Source: JBDSKH01 sp050245915 (lineage in GTDB: Bacteria; Actinomycetota; Actinomycetes; Actinomycetales; Microbacteriaceae). Taken from it: DNA of 64,000 nt. Position numbers and translations under genes: made by a program. Shown in pieces: positions 47,864-56,099 of the stretch. The DNA lies in contig JBFWWZ010000009.1 of the NCBI GenBank assembly GCA_050245915.1, forward strand, positions 8,409 to 72,408, given 5' to 3'. The notes under the pieces are model-generated. The model was not told where the DNA came from, ran no database searches, and saw only the letters and a program-made list of their open reading frames with translations. Position 1 is the stretch's first letter. Each line of letters opens with the position of its first letter.

Positions 47864-48346
47864 ATGCTCTTCGAGGTCGGCGAAACCGTCGTTTACCCCC
47901 ACCACGGCGCTGCAACCATCACCGAGGTCAAGAAGCGAACCATCAAGGGCGAAGAGAAGCTCTACCTCAAGCTGAACGTCACGCAGGGCGACCTGACGAT
48001 CGAGGTCCCGGCCGAGAACGTCGACCTGGTGGGCGTCCGCGATGTGATCGGCAAAGAGGGGCTCGACCGCGTGTTCGAGGTGCTGCGTGCGCCGTTCACC
48101 GAAGAGCCCACCAACTGGAGCCGCCGCTACAAGGCCAACCTCGAGAAGCTCGCCTCCGGCGACGTCATCAAGGTCTCCGAGGTCGTGCGCGACCTCTGGC
48201 GCCGCGACCAGGACCGCGGGCTCTCCGCCGGTGAGAAGCGCATGCTCGCCAAGGCGCGCCAGATCCTGATCAGCGAGCTGGCGCTGGCCGAGAAGACCGA
48301 CGAAGAGAAGGCCTCCACGGTCCTCGACGAGGTCCTGGCGTCCTGA
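47864..48346 (+). CDS. carD: CarD transcription regulator
   Basis: 160 aa. The N-terminal RNA-polymerase-interaction Tudor-like domain (LFEVGETVVYPHHGAATITE, LYLKLNVTQGDLTIEVPAEN) is followed by the helical DNA-binding domain with the conserved W in VVRDLWRRDQDRGLSAGEKR. CarD stabilises open complexes, especially at rRNA promoters. Position between the phosphate two-component genes and ispDF is conserved in actinobacteria. Confidence 0.96.
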   Translation: MLFEVGETVVYPHHGAATITEVKKRTIKGEEKLYLKLNVTQGDLTIEVPAENVDLVGVRDVIGKEGLDRVFEVLRAPFTEEPTNWSRRYKANLEKLASGDVIKVSEVVRDLWRRDQDRGLSAGEKRMLAKARQILISELALAEKTDEEKASTVLDEVLAS

Positions 48347-48352
48347 CCGCCC

Positions 48353-48386
48353 GGTGGTCGAGTAGCGCGAAGCGCGTGTCGAGACC
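48353..48386. repeat. REP-like palindromic element in the ispDF leader
   Basis: The 34-bp element reads GGTGGTCGAGTAGCGCGAAG then CGCGTGTCGAGACC, with an internal GCGCGAAGCGCG hairpin. Its reverse complement aligns with the tandem repeats at the left edge of the window. It abuts the ispDF ATG exactly, supplying the whole leader; no ribosome-binding site is visible. Confidence 0.7.
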
Positions 48387-49535
48387 ATGACCGCCGTCGC
48401 GATCATCGTGGTCGCTGCGGGCAGCGGCACCCGCCTCGGGCATTCCGAGCCGAAGGCGTTCGTCGACCTGCGGGGGAAGCCGATCCTCGAGCACGCGCTC
48501 GACGGGGTGTTCGACTCGATCGAGCCCGCTCAGGTCGTGGTGGTCGCGCCGCGCGCGAAGCTGGCCGTGGCGTCCGCCATCGCGCGTCGTGCCGCGGGGG
48601 CTGCCGCGGCATCCATCTCGGTCGTCGCGGGCGGTGACACCCGCCAGGCATCGGTGGCCGCCGGTCTCGCGGCCCTTGCCGACGACGTCGAGGTGGTGCT
48701 CGTGCACGATGCCGCCCGCGCTCTCACGCCCGGCGCCCTCTTCGACCGCGTCATCAGCGCGGTGCGTGCCGGCGGAGGCGTCGTCCCCGCACTCCCGGTG
48801 AGTGACACCATCAAGCGCATCGGCCGCGACGAGACGGTGGTCGCCACCGTCGACCGGCGCGACCTGGTGCACGTGCAGACTCCCCAGGGCTTCCCGCGCG
48901 CCGAGCTGGTCGCCGCGTACGCCGCCGCGACCGCCGACTTCACCGACGACGCCGCGCTGTTCCAGGATGCCGGCGGTGCCGTCGCGATCGTCGAGGGCGA
49001 GGCTCGCGCGTTCAAGATCACCACCCCCTGGGACCTGCGACGCGCAGAGAGCGTGCTCGGCGTGACGAGCGGACTCCGCACCGGCATCGGCGTCGACGTG
49101 CACGCCTACGACGATGCGGCGCCGCTGTGGCTCGGCGGCGTGTACTGGCCCGACGAGCCGGGGCTCGCCGGGCACAGCGACGGCGATGCAGTGATCCACG
49201 CGATCTGCGACGCACTGCTGTCCGCCGCGGGGCTCGGCGACCTCGGCACCCGGTTCGGCGTCTCCGACCCCCGCTTCGCGGATGCGCGCAGCGAGGTGTT
49301 CCTGCGCGAGACGCTGGCGCTCGTGTCGGGCTCGGGGTACCGGGTCGGCAACGTGGCCGTGCAGGTGATCGGAACCCGCCCGCGGGTGGCGCCGCGTCGC
49401 GACGAGGTGGAGAGCCGGCTGACCGCGCTGGTCGGCGCGCCGGTGAGCCTCTCGGCCACGACCAGCGACGGGCTCGGGTTCACGGGCCGCGGCGAAGGCC
49501 TGACCGCGATCGCGACCGCCCTGCTCACCAGCTAG
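48387..49535 (+). CDS. ispDF: bifunctional IspD/IspF isoprenoid enzyme
   Basis: 382-aa fusion for the methylerythritol phosphate pathway. The IspD part (about 1-225) has the nucleotide loop VAAGSGTRLG with downstream PKAF and VHDAARALTPGALFDRV. The IspF part (about 230-382) has GIGVDVHAY with metal-binding Asp/His, GHSDGDAVIHAICDAL and the C-terminal SLSATTSDGLGFTGRGEG loop. IspD makes CDP-methylerythritol and IspF forms the cyclic diphosphate. Fusion of the two is usual in some actinobacteria. The start follows a REP-like element without a ribosome-binding site. Confidence 0.96.
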   Translation: MTAVAIIVVAAGSGTRLGHSEPKAFVDLRGKPILEHALDGVFDSIEPAQVVVVAPRAKLAVASAIARRAAGAAAASISVVAGGDTRQASVAAGLAALADDVEVVLVHDAARALTPGALFDRVISAVRAGGGVVPALPVSDTIKRIGRDETVVATVDRRDLVHVQTPQGFPRAELVAAYAAATADFTDDAALFQDAGGAVAIVEGEARAFKITTPWDLRRAESVLGVTSGLRTGIGVDVHAYDDAAPLWLGGVYWPDEPGLAGHSDGDAVIHAICDALLSAAGLGDLGTRFGVSDPRFADARSEVFLRETLALVSGSGYRVGNVAVQVIGTRPRVAPRRDEVESRLTALVGAPVSLSATTSDGLGFTGRGEGLTAIATALLTS

Positions 49536-49570
49536 CCCGGCCGCCCGGAGTCACCGACCCCGGCGGCCTC

Positions 49571-49576
49571 TAAACT
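49571..49576 (+). promoter_or_regulatory. leaderless -10 box of cysS
   Basis: TAAACT ends six bases before the GTG start at 49583, the same geometry as several other genes in the window, and no ribosome-binding site is present. Confidence 0.6.
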
Positions 49577-49582
49577 CGACAG

Positions 49583-50992
49583 GTGACCGTCCGCCTCTAC
49601 GACACCCGCACCCAGGGGCTGCGCGACTTCGAGCCGCTGCAGCCCGGCACGGTCGGCATGTACGTCTGCGGACCCACCGTCCAGTCGTCGCCCCACATCG
49701 GGCACCTCCGCAGCGCGCTCGCCTACGACCTGTGGAGGCGGTGGCTGAGTCACCGGGGCTACGACGTCACCTTCGTGCGCAACGTCACCGACATCGACGA
49801 CAAGGTGCTCGTCAACGCCAGCGACGCCGAGCCGTGGTGGGCGGTCGCCTACCGCGTCGAGCTCGAGTTCACCGCCGGGTACAACACGCTCGGGATGCTG
49901 CCCCCCACCTACGAGCCGCGCGCCACCGCCAGCGTGCCGCAGATGCAGGACATCATCGCGGTCCTGATCGAGAAGGGTCACGCCTACGCCGCCGACGACG
50001 GCAGCGGGGACGTGTACTTCGACGTGAAGACCTGGCCGGCCTACGGCGAGCTCACCAACCAGAAGCTCGAGGACATGGCCGATTCGCCCGACGCGCCCAG
50101 CCGAGGCAAGCGCGACCCGCGGGACTTCGCCCTCTGGAAGGGCACCAAGCAGGGTGAGCCGGAGTCGGCATCCTGGGCCTCGCCGTGGGGCGCGGGCCGC
50201 CCCGGCTGGCACATCGAGTGCTCCGCGATGTCGAAGCGCTACCTGGGGGCCGCGTTCGACATCCACGGCGGCGGGCTCGACCTGCGCTTCCCGCACCACG
50301 AGAACGAGCTTGCGCAGACCACAGCGGCGGGTGACGCGTTCGCGACCTACTGGGTGCACAACGGCCTGGTGAACGTCGAGGGCCAGAAGATGTCGAAGTC
50401 GCTCGGCAACTCCGTGTATGCGAGCGAGCTTCTCGCGGACGCCCGGCCGGTGGTCGTGCGCTACTACCTCGCGTCGGCGCACTACCGCTCGAACATGGAC
50501 TATCACCGGGGGGCGCTCGCGGAGGCGGAGGCGGCGTTCTCGCGCATCGAGGGCTTTCTCGACCGGGCGTCCGAGGCGCTCGAGGGCTCGCCCGGCGCGA
50601 CCCCGGGTCTCATCCCCGACGCATTCGCCGCGGCCATGGACGACGACCTCGGCGTGCCCCAGGCACTCGCCGTGCTGCACGAGACCGTCCGGGCGGGCAA
50701 CGTCGCCCTCGAGGGCGGCGACCTGGTGACGGCGGCGCAGCACCGCGAGGCGGTGCTGGCGATGACCGGCGTGCTCGGCATCAACCCGCATGACCCGTTC
50801 TGGGCGACAGCGGGAGGCGGCGCCTCGGAGGCGGCCCTCGGCACGCTCGTCCAGCGGCTGCTCGACGACCGGGCACGGGCGCGCGAGGCGAAGGATTTCG
50901 CGGCCGCGGACCGTATCCGCGACGAGCTGACCGCCGCCGGCATCGTGATCGACGACACCCCCGGCGGCGCGAGATGGAGTCTCGATGGCTAA
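49583..50992 (+). CDS. cysS: cysteinyl-tRNA synthetase
   Basis: 469-aa class I synthetase. Motifs: MYVCGPTVQSSPHIGHLRSA with the first zinc Cys and HIGH, ECSAMS and FPHHENELAQ with further zinc ligands, and QKMSKSLGNS as KMSKS. The C-terminal helical anticodon-binding part ends in the RARAREAKDFAAADRIRDEL segment. Leaderless GTG start. It overlaps the rlmB-like gene by eight bases. Confidence 0.97.
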   Translation: MTVRLYDTRTQGLRDFEPLQPGTVGMYVCGPTVQSSPHIGHLRSALAYDLWRRWLSHRGYDVTFVRNVTDIDDKVLVNASDAEPWWAVAYRVELEFTAGYNTLGMLPPTYEPRATASVPQMQDIIAVLIEKGHAYAADDGSGDVYFDVKTWPAYGELTNQKLEDMADSPDAPSRGKRDPRDFALWKGTKQGEPESASWASPWGAGRPGWHIECSAMSKRYLGAAFDIHGGGLDLRFPHHENELAQTTAAGDAFATYWVHNGLVNVEGQKMSKSLGNSVYASELLADARPVVVRYYLASAHYRSNMDYHRGALAEAEAAFSRIEGFLDRASEALEGSPGATPGLIPDAFAAAMDDDLGVPQALAVLHETVRAGNVALEGGDLVTAAQHREAVLAMTGVLGINPHDPFWATAGGGASEAALGTLVQRLLDDRARAREAKDFAAADRIRDELTAAGIVIDDTPGGARWSLDG

Positions 50993-51992
50993 GCCCGGCC
51001 GGCCCGGAGCCGGCAAGCCGAAGAAGAAGGGCCCCTCGGTGGGCACCGGCGGCCACGGCCGCCAGAAGCTCGAGGGCAAGGGCCCCACCCCGAAGGCGAC
51101 CGACCGCAGCTGGCATGTGGCCGGCAAGCGCAAGGCGGCCCAGGAACGGCTGGAGGCGGCGCGCGCCAAGCACGGACGCGCCCCGTCGAGCGGCGGGGAG
51201 CCCGGCTCGAGCCAGGGCAAGCGCCCCGGCCGGCCCAAGAAGTCGGATGACAGCGAGATGGTGACCGGCCGCAACTCCGTCGTCGAGGCGCTGCGAGCCA
51301 AGATCCCGGCGACGGCGCTGTATATCGCGGCGCGGATCGAGTACGACGACCGCGTGAAAGAGGCCCTGTCGCTCGCCACCAAGCGCGGCCTGCCCGTGCT
51401 CGAGGTGATGCGCCCCGAGCTGGACCGCCTGAGCGGGCCCGACTCCGTGCACCAGGGCCTCGCCCTCAAGGTGCCGCCCTACGAGTACGCCTTCGCGGGC
51501 GACATCGTCGACCAGGCTGTCTCCCGCGGCAAGGTGCCGCTGCTCGTCGCCCTCGACGGGGTCACCGACCCGCGCAACCTCGGCGCCATCGTGCGCTCGG
51601 TCGCCGCGTTCGGCGGGCAGGGGGTGATCGTCCCCCAGCGTCGCTCGGTCGGCATGACCGCGTCCGCCTGGAAGACGTCCGCCGGTGCCGCGTCACGCAT
51701 CCCCGTCGCCATGGCGTCGAACCTGACGAACACGCTGAAGGACCTGAAATCGCGGGGCATCTTCGTGCTCGGGCTCGATGGCGGCGGCTCGGTGTCGCTG
51801 CCCGGGCTGGAGCTCGCGACCCGGCCGCTCGTCCTCGTGGTCGGCAGCGAGGGCAAGGGCCTGTCCCGCCTGGTCACCGAGACCTGCGACGCCGTGGTCA
51901 GCATCCCGATCGAGTCGTCGACCGAATCGCTGAATGCCGGGATCGCGGTGAGCGTCGCGCTGTACGAGGTGTCGAAGCTGCGCGCACGGTGA
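50985..51992 (+). CDS. rlmB: 23S rRNA 2'-O-methyltransferase RlmB/TrmH family (SpoU)
   Basis: 335 aa. A long, basic, Gly/Pro/Lys-rich N-terminal tail (residues 1-90) typical of actinobacterial members precedes the L30e-like substrate domain (VTGRNSVVEALRAKI) and the SPOUT knot: ALDGVTDPRNLGAIVRSVAA, VVGSEGKGLSRLVTETCDAV and IPIESSTESLNAGIAVSVAL. It methylates a ribosomal RNA ribose. Overlap with cysS indicates one transcript. Confidence 0.94.
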   Translation: MAKPGRPGAGKPKKKGPSVGTGGHGRQKLEGKGPTPKATDRSWHVAGKRKAAQERLEAARAKHGRAPSSGGEPGSSQGKRPGRPKKSDDSEMVTGRNSVVEALRAKIPATALYIAARIEYDDRVKEALSLATKRGLPVLEVMRPELDRLSGPDSVHQGLALKVPPYEYAFAGDIVDQAVSRGKVPLLVALDGVTDPRNLGAIVRSVAAFGGQGVIVPQRRSVGMTASAWKTSAGAASRIPVAMASNLTNTLKDLKSRGIFVLGLDGGGSVSLPGLELATRPLVLVVGSEGKGLSRLVTETCDAVVSIPIESSTESLNAGIAVSVALYEVSKLRAR

Positions 51993-53215
51993 GGTTCGGC
52001 GCGCTCAGGGCCCGCTGGTACCGGGGCTACCTGACCGGCGGCAGCCTGCTGATGGCGGGCGACAACTCGGAGCACGCGATCACCTACTGGGTGATGTGGC
52101 AGGCGTTCCACTCGCCGCTGCTCGCCGGGTTCGCTGTCGTCAGCCACTGGCTGCCCCACCTGCTGTTCTCCGTCTTCTTCGGCAGTCTCGCCGACCGCTT
52201 CGACTGCCGGCGGCTGATCCAGATCTCGCTCGGCCTGTTCGCGGCGGCCTCGGTCTGCTGGGGCGTGCTGTTCGCGACCGACTCGCTGCAGCCGTGGCAC
52301 TGCGTCGTGCTGCTCGCCGTCCACGGGTTCGCGAGCGCCCTCTGGCACCCGGCGAGCGGGGTCATGATCTTCGACATCGTGGGAGAGAAGGATGTCGCGA
52401 GCGGCGTCCGCCTGATGGCGACCGGGCTGAGCGTCGGGCAGCTCGTGGGTCCCGCGGTGGGTGCCGCGCTGCTCTTCACGGTCGGCCCCGCGCTCGGGAT
52501 GTTCCTCAACGTGCTGTTCTATCTGCCGTTCGCGATCTACCTGTTCGTGCTGCCTCTCGACGGGCACGCGCGGCGGCACGAGACCCCGCCGCGCATCGGC
52601 CTGCGGGATGTCGCACGTGTCCTGCGCGAGCTGCCCCGGTTCCCGACGATCCTGGTCGTGATCGTGCTGCAGGGCGCCGTCGCGCTGCTGATCGGCACCG
52701 CGCTGATGCCCCTCTTCCCCGAGTTCGGGGAGCTGCTGGGGCAGGACGCCTCGGGGGTGGGGTACGGCGTGCTGATCATGGCCATGTCGGCCGGCGCCGT
52801 GATCGGCGGCATCGCGCTCGAGAGCGTCGGCACGTTCCGGCCGAGCACGCGTCTCGCGATCCTGAGCACGCTGATCTTCGCCGTCGCCGTCGGGGTGTTC
52901 GCGATCTCGCGCTCGTACCCGCTCTCGGTGGCGATGCTCGTGATCGCGGGGGTGGCGACGATCGCGTCGGGTTCGATCTCCCAGACGGTGGTGCAGCTCG
53001 ATGCGCCGCCCGAGCGCCGGGGCAGGTTCCTCGGCGCGTTCGGGATGACGAGCATGGGGCTCCGGGTCGGGAGCGGCGTGCTGTTCGGTGTGCTCGGCGC
53101 GGCCATCGGCGTGCCGCAGGCGGTGCTGCTCGACGCCGGGATCCTGGCCGTGGTGGCGCTGGTGCTGCTCGCGGTGGTCGCCGCCTACGTGAGACGCCAG
53201 CCGCGGTCGACGTAG
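51989..53215 (+). CDS. MFS transporter
   Basis: 408-aa major facilitator protein with about twelve hydrophobic helices. The N-terminal half has the loop 2-3 motif GSLADRFDCRRLI; the second half starts after a polar loop near residue 200 and includes VAMLVIAGVATIASGSISQT and PPERRGRFLGAFGMTSMGLR, characteristic of EntS/MFS3-like exporters. GTG start overlaps the rlmB stop (GTGA). Substrate unknown. Convergent overlap of 31 bp with the SDR gene. Confidence 0.9.
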   Translation: MRFGALRARWYRGYLTGGSLLMAGDNSEHAITYWVMWQAFHSPLLAGFAVVSHWLPHLLFSVFFGSLADRFDCRRLIQISLGLFAAASVCWGVLFATDSLQPWHCVVLLAVHGFASALWHPASGVMIFDIVGEKDVASGVRLMATGLSVGQLVGPAVGAALLFTVGPALGMFLNVLFYLPFAIYLFVLPLDGHARRHETPPRIGLRDVARVLRELPRFPTILVVIVLQGAVALLIGTALMPLFPEFGELLGQDASGVGYGVLIMAMSAGAVIGGIALESVGTFRPSTRLAILSTLIFAVAVGVFAISRSYPLSVAMLVIAGVATIASGSISQTVVQLDAPPERRGRFLGAFGMTSMGLRVGSGVLFGVLGAAIGVPQAVLLDAGILAVVALVLLAVVAAYVRRQPRST

Positions 53216-53892
53216 AGCTGGGTACCCGAGACGCCGCGGTTGCGCAGCAGGAACAGGGTGGCGTCGACGACATCGGTCATGGTGGCGAGCTGGCCTCCCG
53301 GGGTGCGCGACTTGTACCCGTCGAGCACCTCTGCCGGCTTCGACGCCCAGAACGGGCTGTCGCCGATGATGCCGGGGTGGAGGGCGTTGACGCGGATCGG
53401 CGCGAGCTCCAGCGCGAGGGTGTTGGTGAGCCCTTCGACGCCGCCGTTGATGGTGGAGACGGTGGTGGAGCCGGGGTAGGGCATGTCTTTGGCGCGACCG
53501 CCGAACAGCACGATGCCGGTGTCGACGGTCGGGGTGAGCCGGTCGGAGAGGGCGTGGATGGTCTCGGTGTAGCCGACCAGCTTCAGCACGACGAGCCGGC
53601 GGGCGCGCGCGACGTCGTACTCGCGGAGGGTGTTGGCGTCGCGTTCGATCGCCGCCAGGACGAGCCCGTCGACGTGGCCGATCGATGCGAGGGAGCCCGC
53701 GATGGTCTCGGGCTCGGAGATGTCCACGGCGACGGCGCTCGCCGCCGTGCCGATCGACGCGGCGATCTCCTGGGTCTTCGCCAGGTCGCGGCCCGTGATC
53801 ACCACGCTGTCGCCGTCGGCGACGATCCGCTTCGCCAGCTCCAGCCCGATGCCGGAGGTGCCCCCGACGACGACGATGTTCTTGCCGGTCAT
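53185..53892 (-). CDS. SDR-fold protein lacking the catalytic Tyr-Lys motif
   Basis: 235 aa with a clear Rossmann dinucleotide motif VVVGGTSGIGLELAKRI and later IRVNALHPGIIGDSPFW and a C-terminal TQLYVDRGWRL strand, so the short-chain dehydrogenase fold is certain. The usual YxxxK active site should align with VSTIN in PYPGSTTVSTINGGVEGLTN, replacing Tyr by Val and Lys by Asn. It is therefore an atypical or non-catalytic SDR. Coupled (ATGA) behind a ketopantoate-reductase-like gene in the catabolic locus. Confidence 0.88.
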   Translation of the reverse strand: MTGKNIVVVGGTSGIGLELAKRIVADGDSVVITGRDLAKTQEIAASIGTAASAVAVDISEPETIAGSLASIGHVDGLVLAAIERDANTLREYDVARARRLVVLKLVGYTETIHALSDRLTPTVDTGIVLFGGRAKDMPYPGSTTVSTINGGVEGLTNTLALELAPIRVNALHPGIIGDSPFWASKPAEVLDGYKSRTPGGQLATMTDVVDATLFLLRNRGVSGTQLYVDRGWRLT

Positions 53893-54917
53893 ACCTTCTC
53901 CTCCACACGAAGCAGCAGTTCCAGGTTCTGGGGTCCGCGCTCCAGTTCGCCCGCCTCGATGCGTTCGGCCAGCGCGACGGTGTGCGCGTTGTGCGGAGCG
54001 TTCTCCGCCCCGAGCACGTCGACGACGAGGCCGTTGACCTCGCGGTACTCGGAGTGCCGGCCCTTCATCCAGTCGTGCAGCACCGTCGTGCGGGTGTCGG
54101 GCAGCGAGTACTTGTCGAGCACCTCGCCGAGCAGGTCCGCCGCGTACTGGTCGGGGCCGGTGACCTGCGCATCGGTGAGGCCGAAGATGGGCACGAGACG
54201 ACTGCCGTCCGCGACGGCGGCGCGCGCGGCCTCGATGCCGCACCGGACCATGAACTCGTGGACGCCCGGCATCCGGACCGCCTCGTAGAGTGCGACGTCG
54301 AGGATCGCGGACGGCACCAGCTCGCCGGCGTTGGCGACGAGCTTCATCCACTTGGAGGACCGGATGTCGTCGCTCACCTCGACGGTGCCGGCGTGGCGCA
54401 GGGCGTCCTGCACGGCGGCCGCGCGGTGCTGCGTCGCGGAGTCGATCGCGCCGACCGCGAACCAGGAGTTCGCCGGCGCGTTCTGGCGGGTCACGATCCC
54501 CGGCTCGAACATGTTGGATGCCATCTCGATGACGGCGCCCATGGTGCGGTGGGCGCCGACGCCGGCCGCGATGTCGTCCACCGACATCCCGTTCTGCAGC
54601 CCGACGACGACCCCATCGTCGGCGAGGTAGGGCGCGATCAGGGTCGACGCCCACTTCGCGTCGTAGGCCTTCATCACGAGGAAGACGATGTCGAACCTCT
54701 CGCGCAGGGTGGCGACCTCGCAGAGGTGCAGCGCGACCGGGACGGGGGTGATCACCGTCTCGGTGGGCAGCCGCACCTCGATGCCGCGGGCGCGCATGGC
54801 CTCGACGTGCGCGGGCCACTGCTCGATGAAGGTGACGTCCAGCCCGGCGCGGATCAGGTCGGCGCCGATGCCGGCGCCCTGCGCACCGGTGCCCAGGAAT
54901 GCGATCTTGGGGGACAA
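53889..54917 (-). CDS. ketopantoate-reductase-like (ApbA/PanE family) protein 1
   Basis: 342-aa 6-phosphogluconate-dehydrogenase-like fold. The Rossmann motif IAFLGTGAQGAGIGADLI, VFLVMKAYDAKWAS and VVVGLQNGMSVDDIA are family hallmarks; the catalytic Lys (SSKWMKLVANAGELVPS) and C-terminal Glu (WMKGRHSEYREVNGLVV) are kept. A TTG start at 54915-54917 with GAGGAGG upstream is well supported. Because a paralogue and amidohydrolases surround it, reduction of a 2-oxo acid other than ketopantoate in catabolism is more likely than pantothenate synthesis. Confidence 0.9.
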   Translation of the reverse strand: MSPKIAFLGTGAQGAGIGADLIRAGLDVTFIEQWPAHVEAMRARGIEVRLPTETVITPVPVALHLCEVATLRERFDIVFLVMKAYDAKWASTLIAPYLADDGVVVGLQNGMSVDDIAAGVGAHRTMGAVIEMASNMFEPGIVTRQNAPANSWFAVGAIDSATQHRAAAVQDALRHAGTVEVSDDIRSSKWMKLVANAGELVPSAILDVALYEAVRMPGVHEFMVRCGIEAARAAVADGSRLVPIFGLTDAQVTGPDQYAADLLGEVLDKYSLPDTRTTVLHDWMKGRHSEYREVNGLVVDVLGAENAPHNAHTVALAERIEAGELERGPQNLELLLRVEEKV

Positions 54918-54937
54918 CGCGGCCTCCTCGCCGTCAG

Positions 54938-54962
54938 GTTGTGTGCAGTCAGACTACACAAC
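54938..54962. promoter_or_regulatory. palindromic operator upstream of KPR1-SDR operon
   Basis: GTTGTGT (54938-54944), AGTC (54947-54950), centre A, GACT (54952-54955), ACACAAC (54956-54962) form an inverted repeat with two unpaired bases on the left side. It contains TGTGCAGTCA (54942-54951), found again at 60378-60387 before the third amidohydrolase gene. One regulator may bind both. Confidence 0.55.
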
Positions 54963-54963
54963 G

Positions 54964-55980
54964 TCAAGTAAGACGCAACAGCTCGTCCACGTTGGCGGTG
55001 CCCGGCTGCAGGTCGCCGCGCTCGATGCGGTGCGCCACCTCGACGACTGCCGCGTTCACCGGTGTCGCGACGCCGAGGCGCGCGCCGTCGGCCACCACGG
55101 TGCCGTTGATGTCGTCGACCTCGCTGTGGCGCCCCTTCGTCCAGTCCTGCAGCACCGTGGTCGTCGCACCCGGGATCACGAACGCCGTGTAGAGCTTCTC
55201 CAGCAGGGTGTCGACCACCGTCTCGGGCTGCGAGATCTCGTCGGCCGACAGCCCGAAGATCGGCAGCAGGGGATAGCCGTTCGCGGCGCCCACGTCGCGC
55301 GCCTCGCGCCCGGCGCGCAGCATGAGCTCGCGCAGCCCCGGATGGTCGATCGCCTCCGCCATCGAGAGCCCCGCGATCGCGGTCGGCACCAGCACCGTCG
55401 CGTTGCTGATCAGCTTCATCCACTTCGTGGCGCGGATGTTGTCGACGACCGCCACGGTGCCCGAGTGACCGAGCAGGCGGGCGATGTCCTCCCGGCGCGA
55501 CTCGGCGCCTGGGTCGATGCTGCCGACCGCGAACCAGGAGCGGTCGTGCCCCACATGCCGGGTCACCCGGCCGGGGTCGTACATGGTGGACGAGATCTCG
55601 ATGACCGTGCCCATCGTGCGCTCGGCGCCCACGACATCCGCGATCGTGTCGGTGCTCATGCCGTTCTGCACGCCCGCCAGGATGCCGTCGCCGGCCAGGT
55701 GGGGCTCGATCAGCTGGGCGGCCCAGCGCGAGTCGTACGCCTTCATCAGCATGAGGACCACGTCGAACCGCTCGCGCAGGGTCGCCACCTCGCACAGGTG
55801 CATCGTGCGCGGCTCGACATGCAGCGTGGTGTCGGGCATCTCGATGGTCAGGCCGGAGGCGCGCATCGCCTCGACGTGGGCGGGCCACTGCTCGATGAGG
55901 GTGACATCCTCACCCGCTGCGATCAGGTCGGCCCCGATGGAGGCGCCGTTCGCGCCCGAGCCGAGAACGGCGATCTTCAT
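54964..55980 (-). CDS. ketopantoate-reductase-like (ApbA/PanE family) protein 2
   Basis: 338-aa paralogue of the preceding gene: IAVLGSGANGASIGADLIAA, MLMKAYDSRWAAQL, LAGVQNGMSTDTIADVVGAE, catalytic Lys in ATKWMKLISNATVLVPT and Glu in WTKGRHSEVDDINGTVV. Both copies share the unusual EQWPAHVEAMRA segment after the Rossmann strand, so they arose by duplication within a specialised subfamily. It is divergent from amidohydrolase 1 and separated from KPR1 by an operator-containing gap, so each has its own control. Confidence 0.9.
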   Translation of the reverse strand: MKIAVLGSGANGASIGADLIAAGEDVTLIEQWPAHVEAMRASGLTIEMPDTTLHVEPRTMHLCEVATLRERFDVVLMLMKAYDSRWAAQLIEPHLAGDGILAGVQNGMSTDTIADVVGAERTMGTVIEISSTMYDPGRVTRHVGHDRSWFAVGSIDPGAESRREDIARLLGHSGTVAVVDNIRATKWMKLISNATVLVPTAIAGLSMAEAIDHPGLRELMLRAGREARDVGAANGYPLLPIFGLSADEISQPETVVDTLLEKLYTAFVIPGATTTVLQDWTKGRHSEVDDINGTVVADGARLGVATPVNAAVVEVAHRIERGDLQPGTANVDELLRLT

Positions 55981-56025
55981 GGCTCGAATTGAAGCACAAA
56001 TGAACACGCGCGCCATATGGGCCCC

Positions 56026-56082
56026 AGAAATTCAGGGTGGACAGACATCATCCCGAGCGTTGTAAAGTGTCACTGAATTTCT
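56026..56082. promoter_or_regulatory. paired 10-bp inverted arms in the divergent KPR2/amidohydrolase-1 promoter
   Basis: AGAAATTCAG (56026-56035) is perfectly inverted as CTGAATTTCT (56073-56082), with 37 bp between them. A -10-like TAAAGT (56063-56068) lies inside, 32 bases before the amidohydrolase ATG. The arms could be two operator half-sites for a looping or oligomeric regulator. Confidence 0.5.
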
Positions 56083-56099
56083 CGACGAGGAGGAAACGC

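Noticed and set aside
51479..53908. 809-aa leftward frame opposite rlmB and the MFS gene
   Set aside because: Composition is Arg/His/Asp repeats typical of GC-rich antisense frames; real genes on the other strand explain the region.
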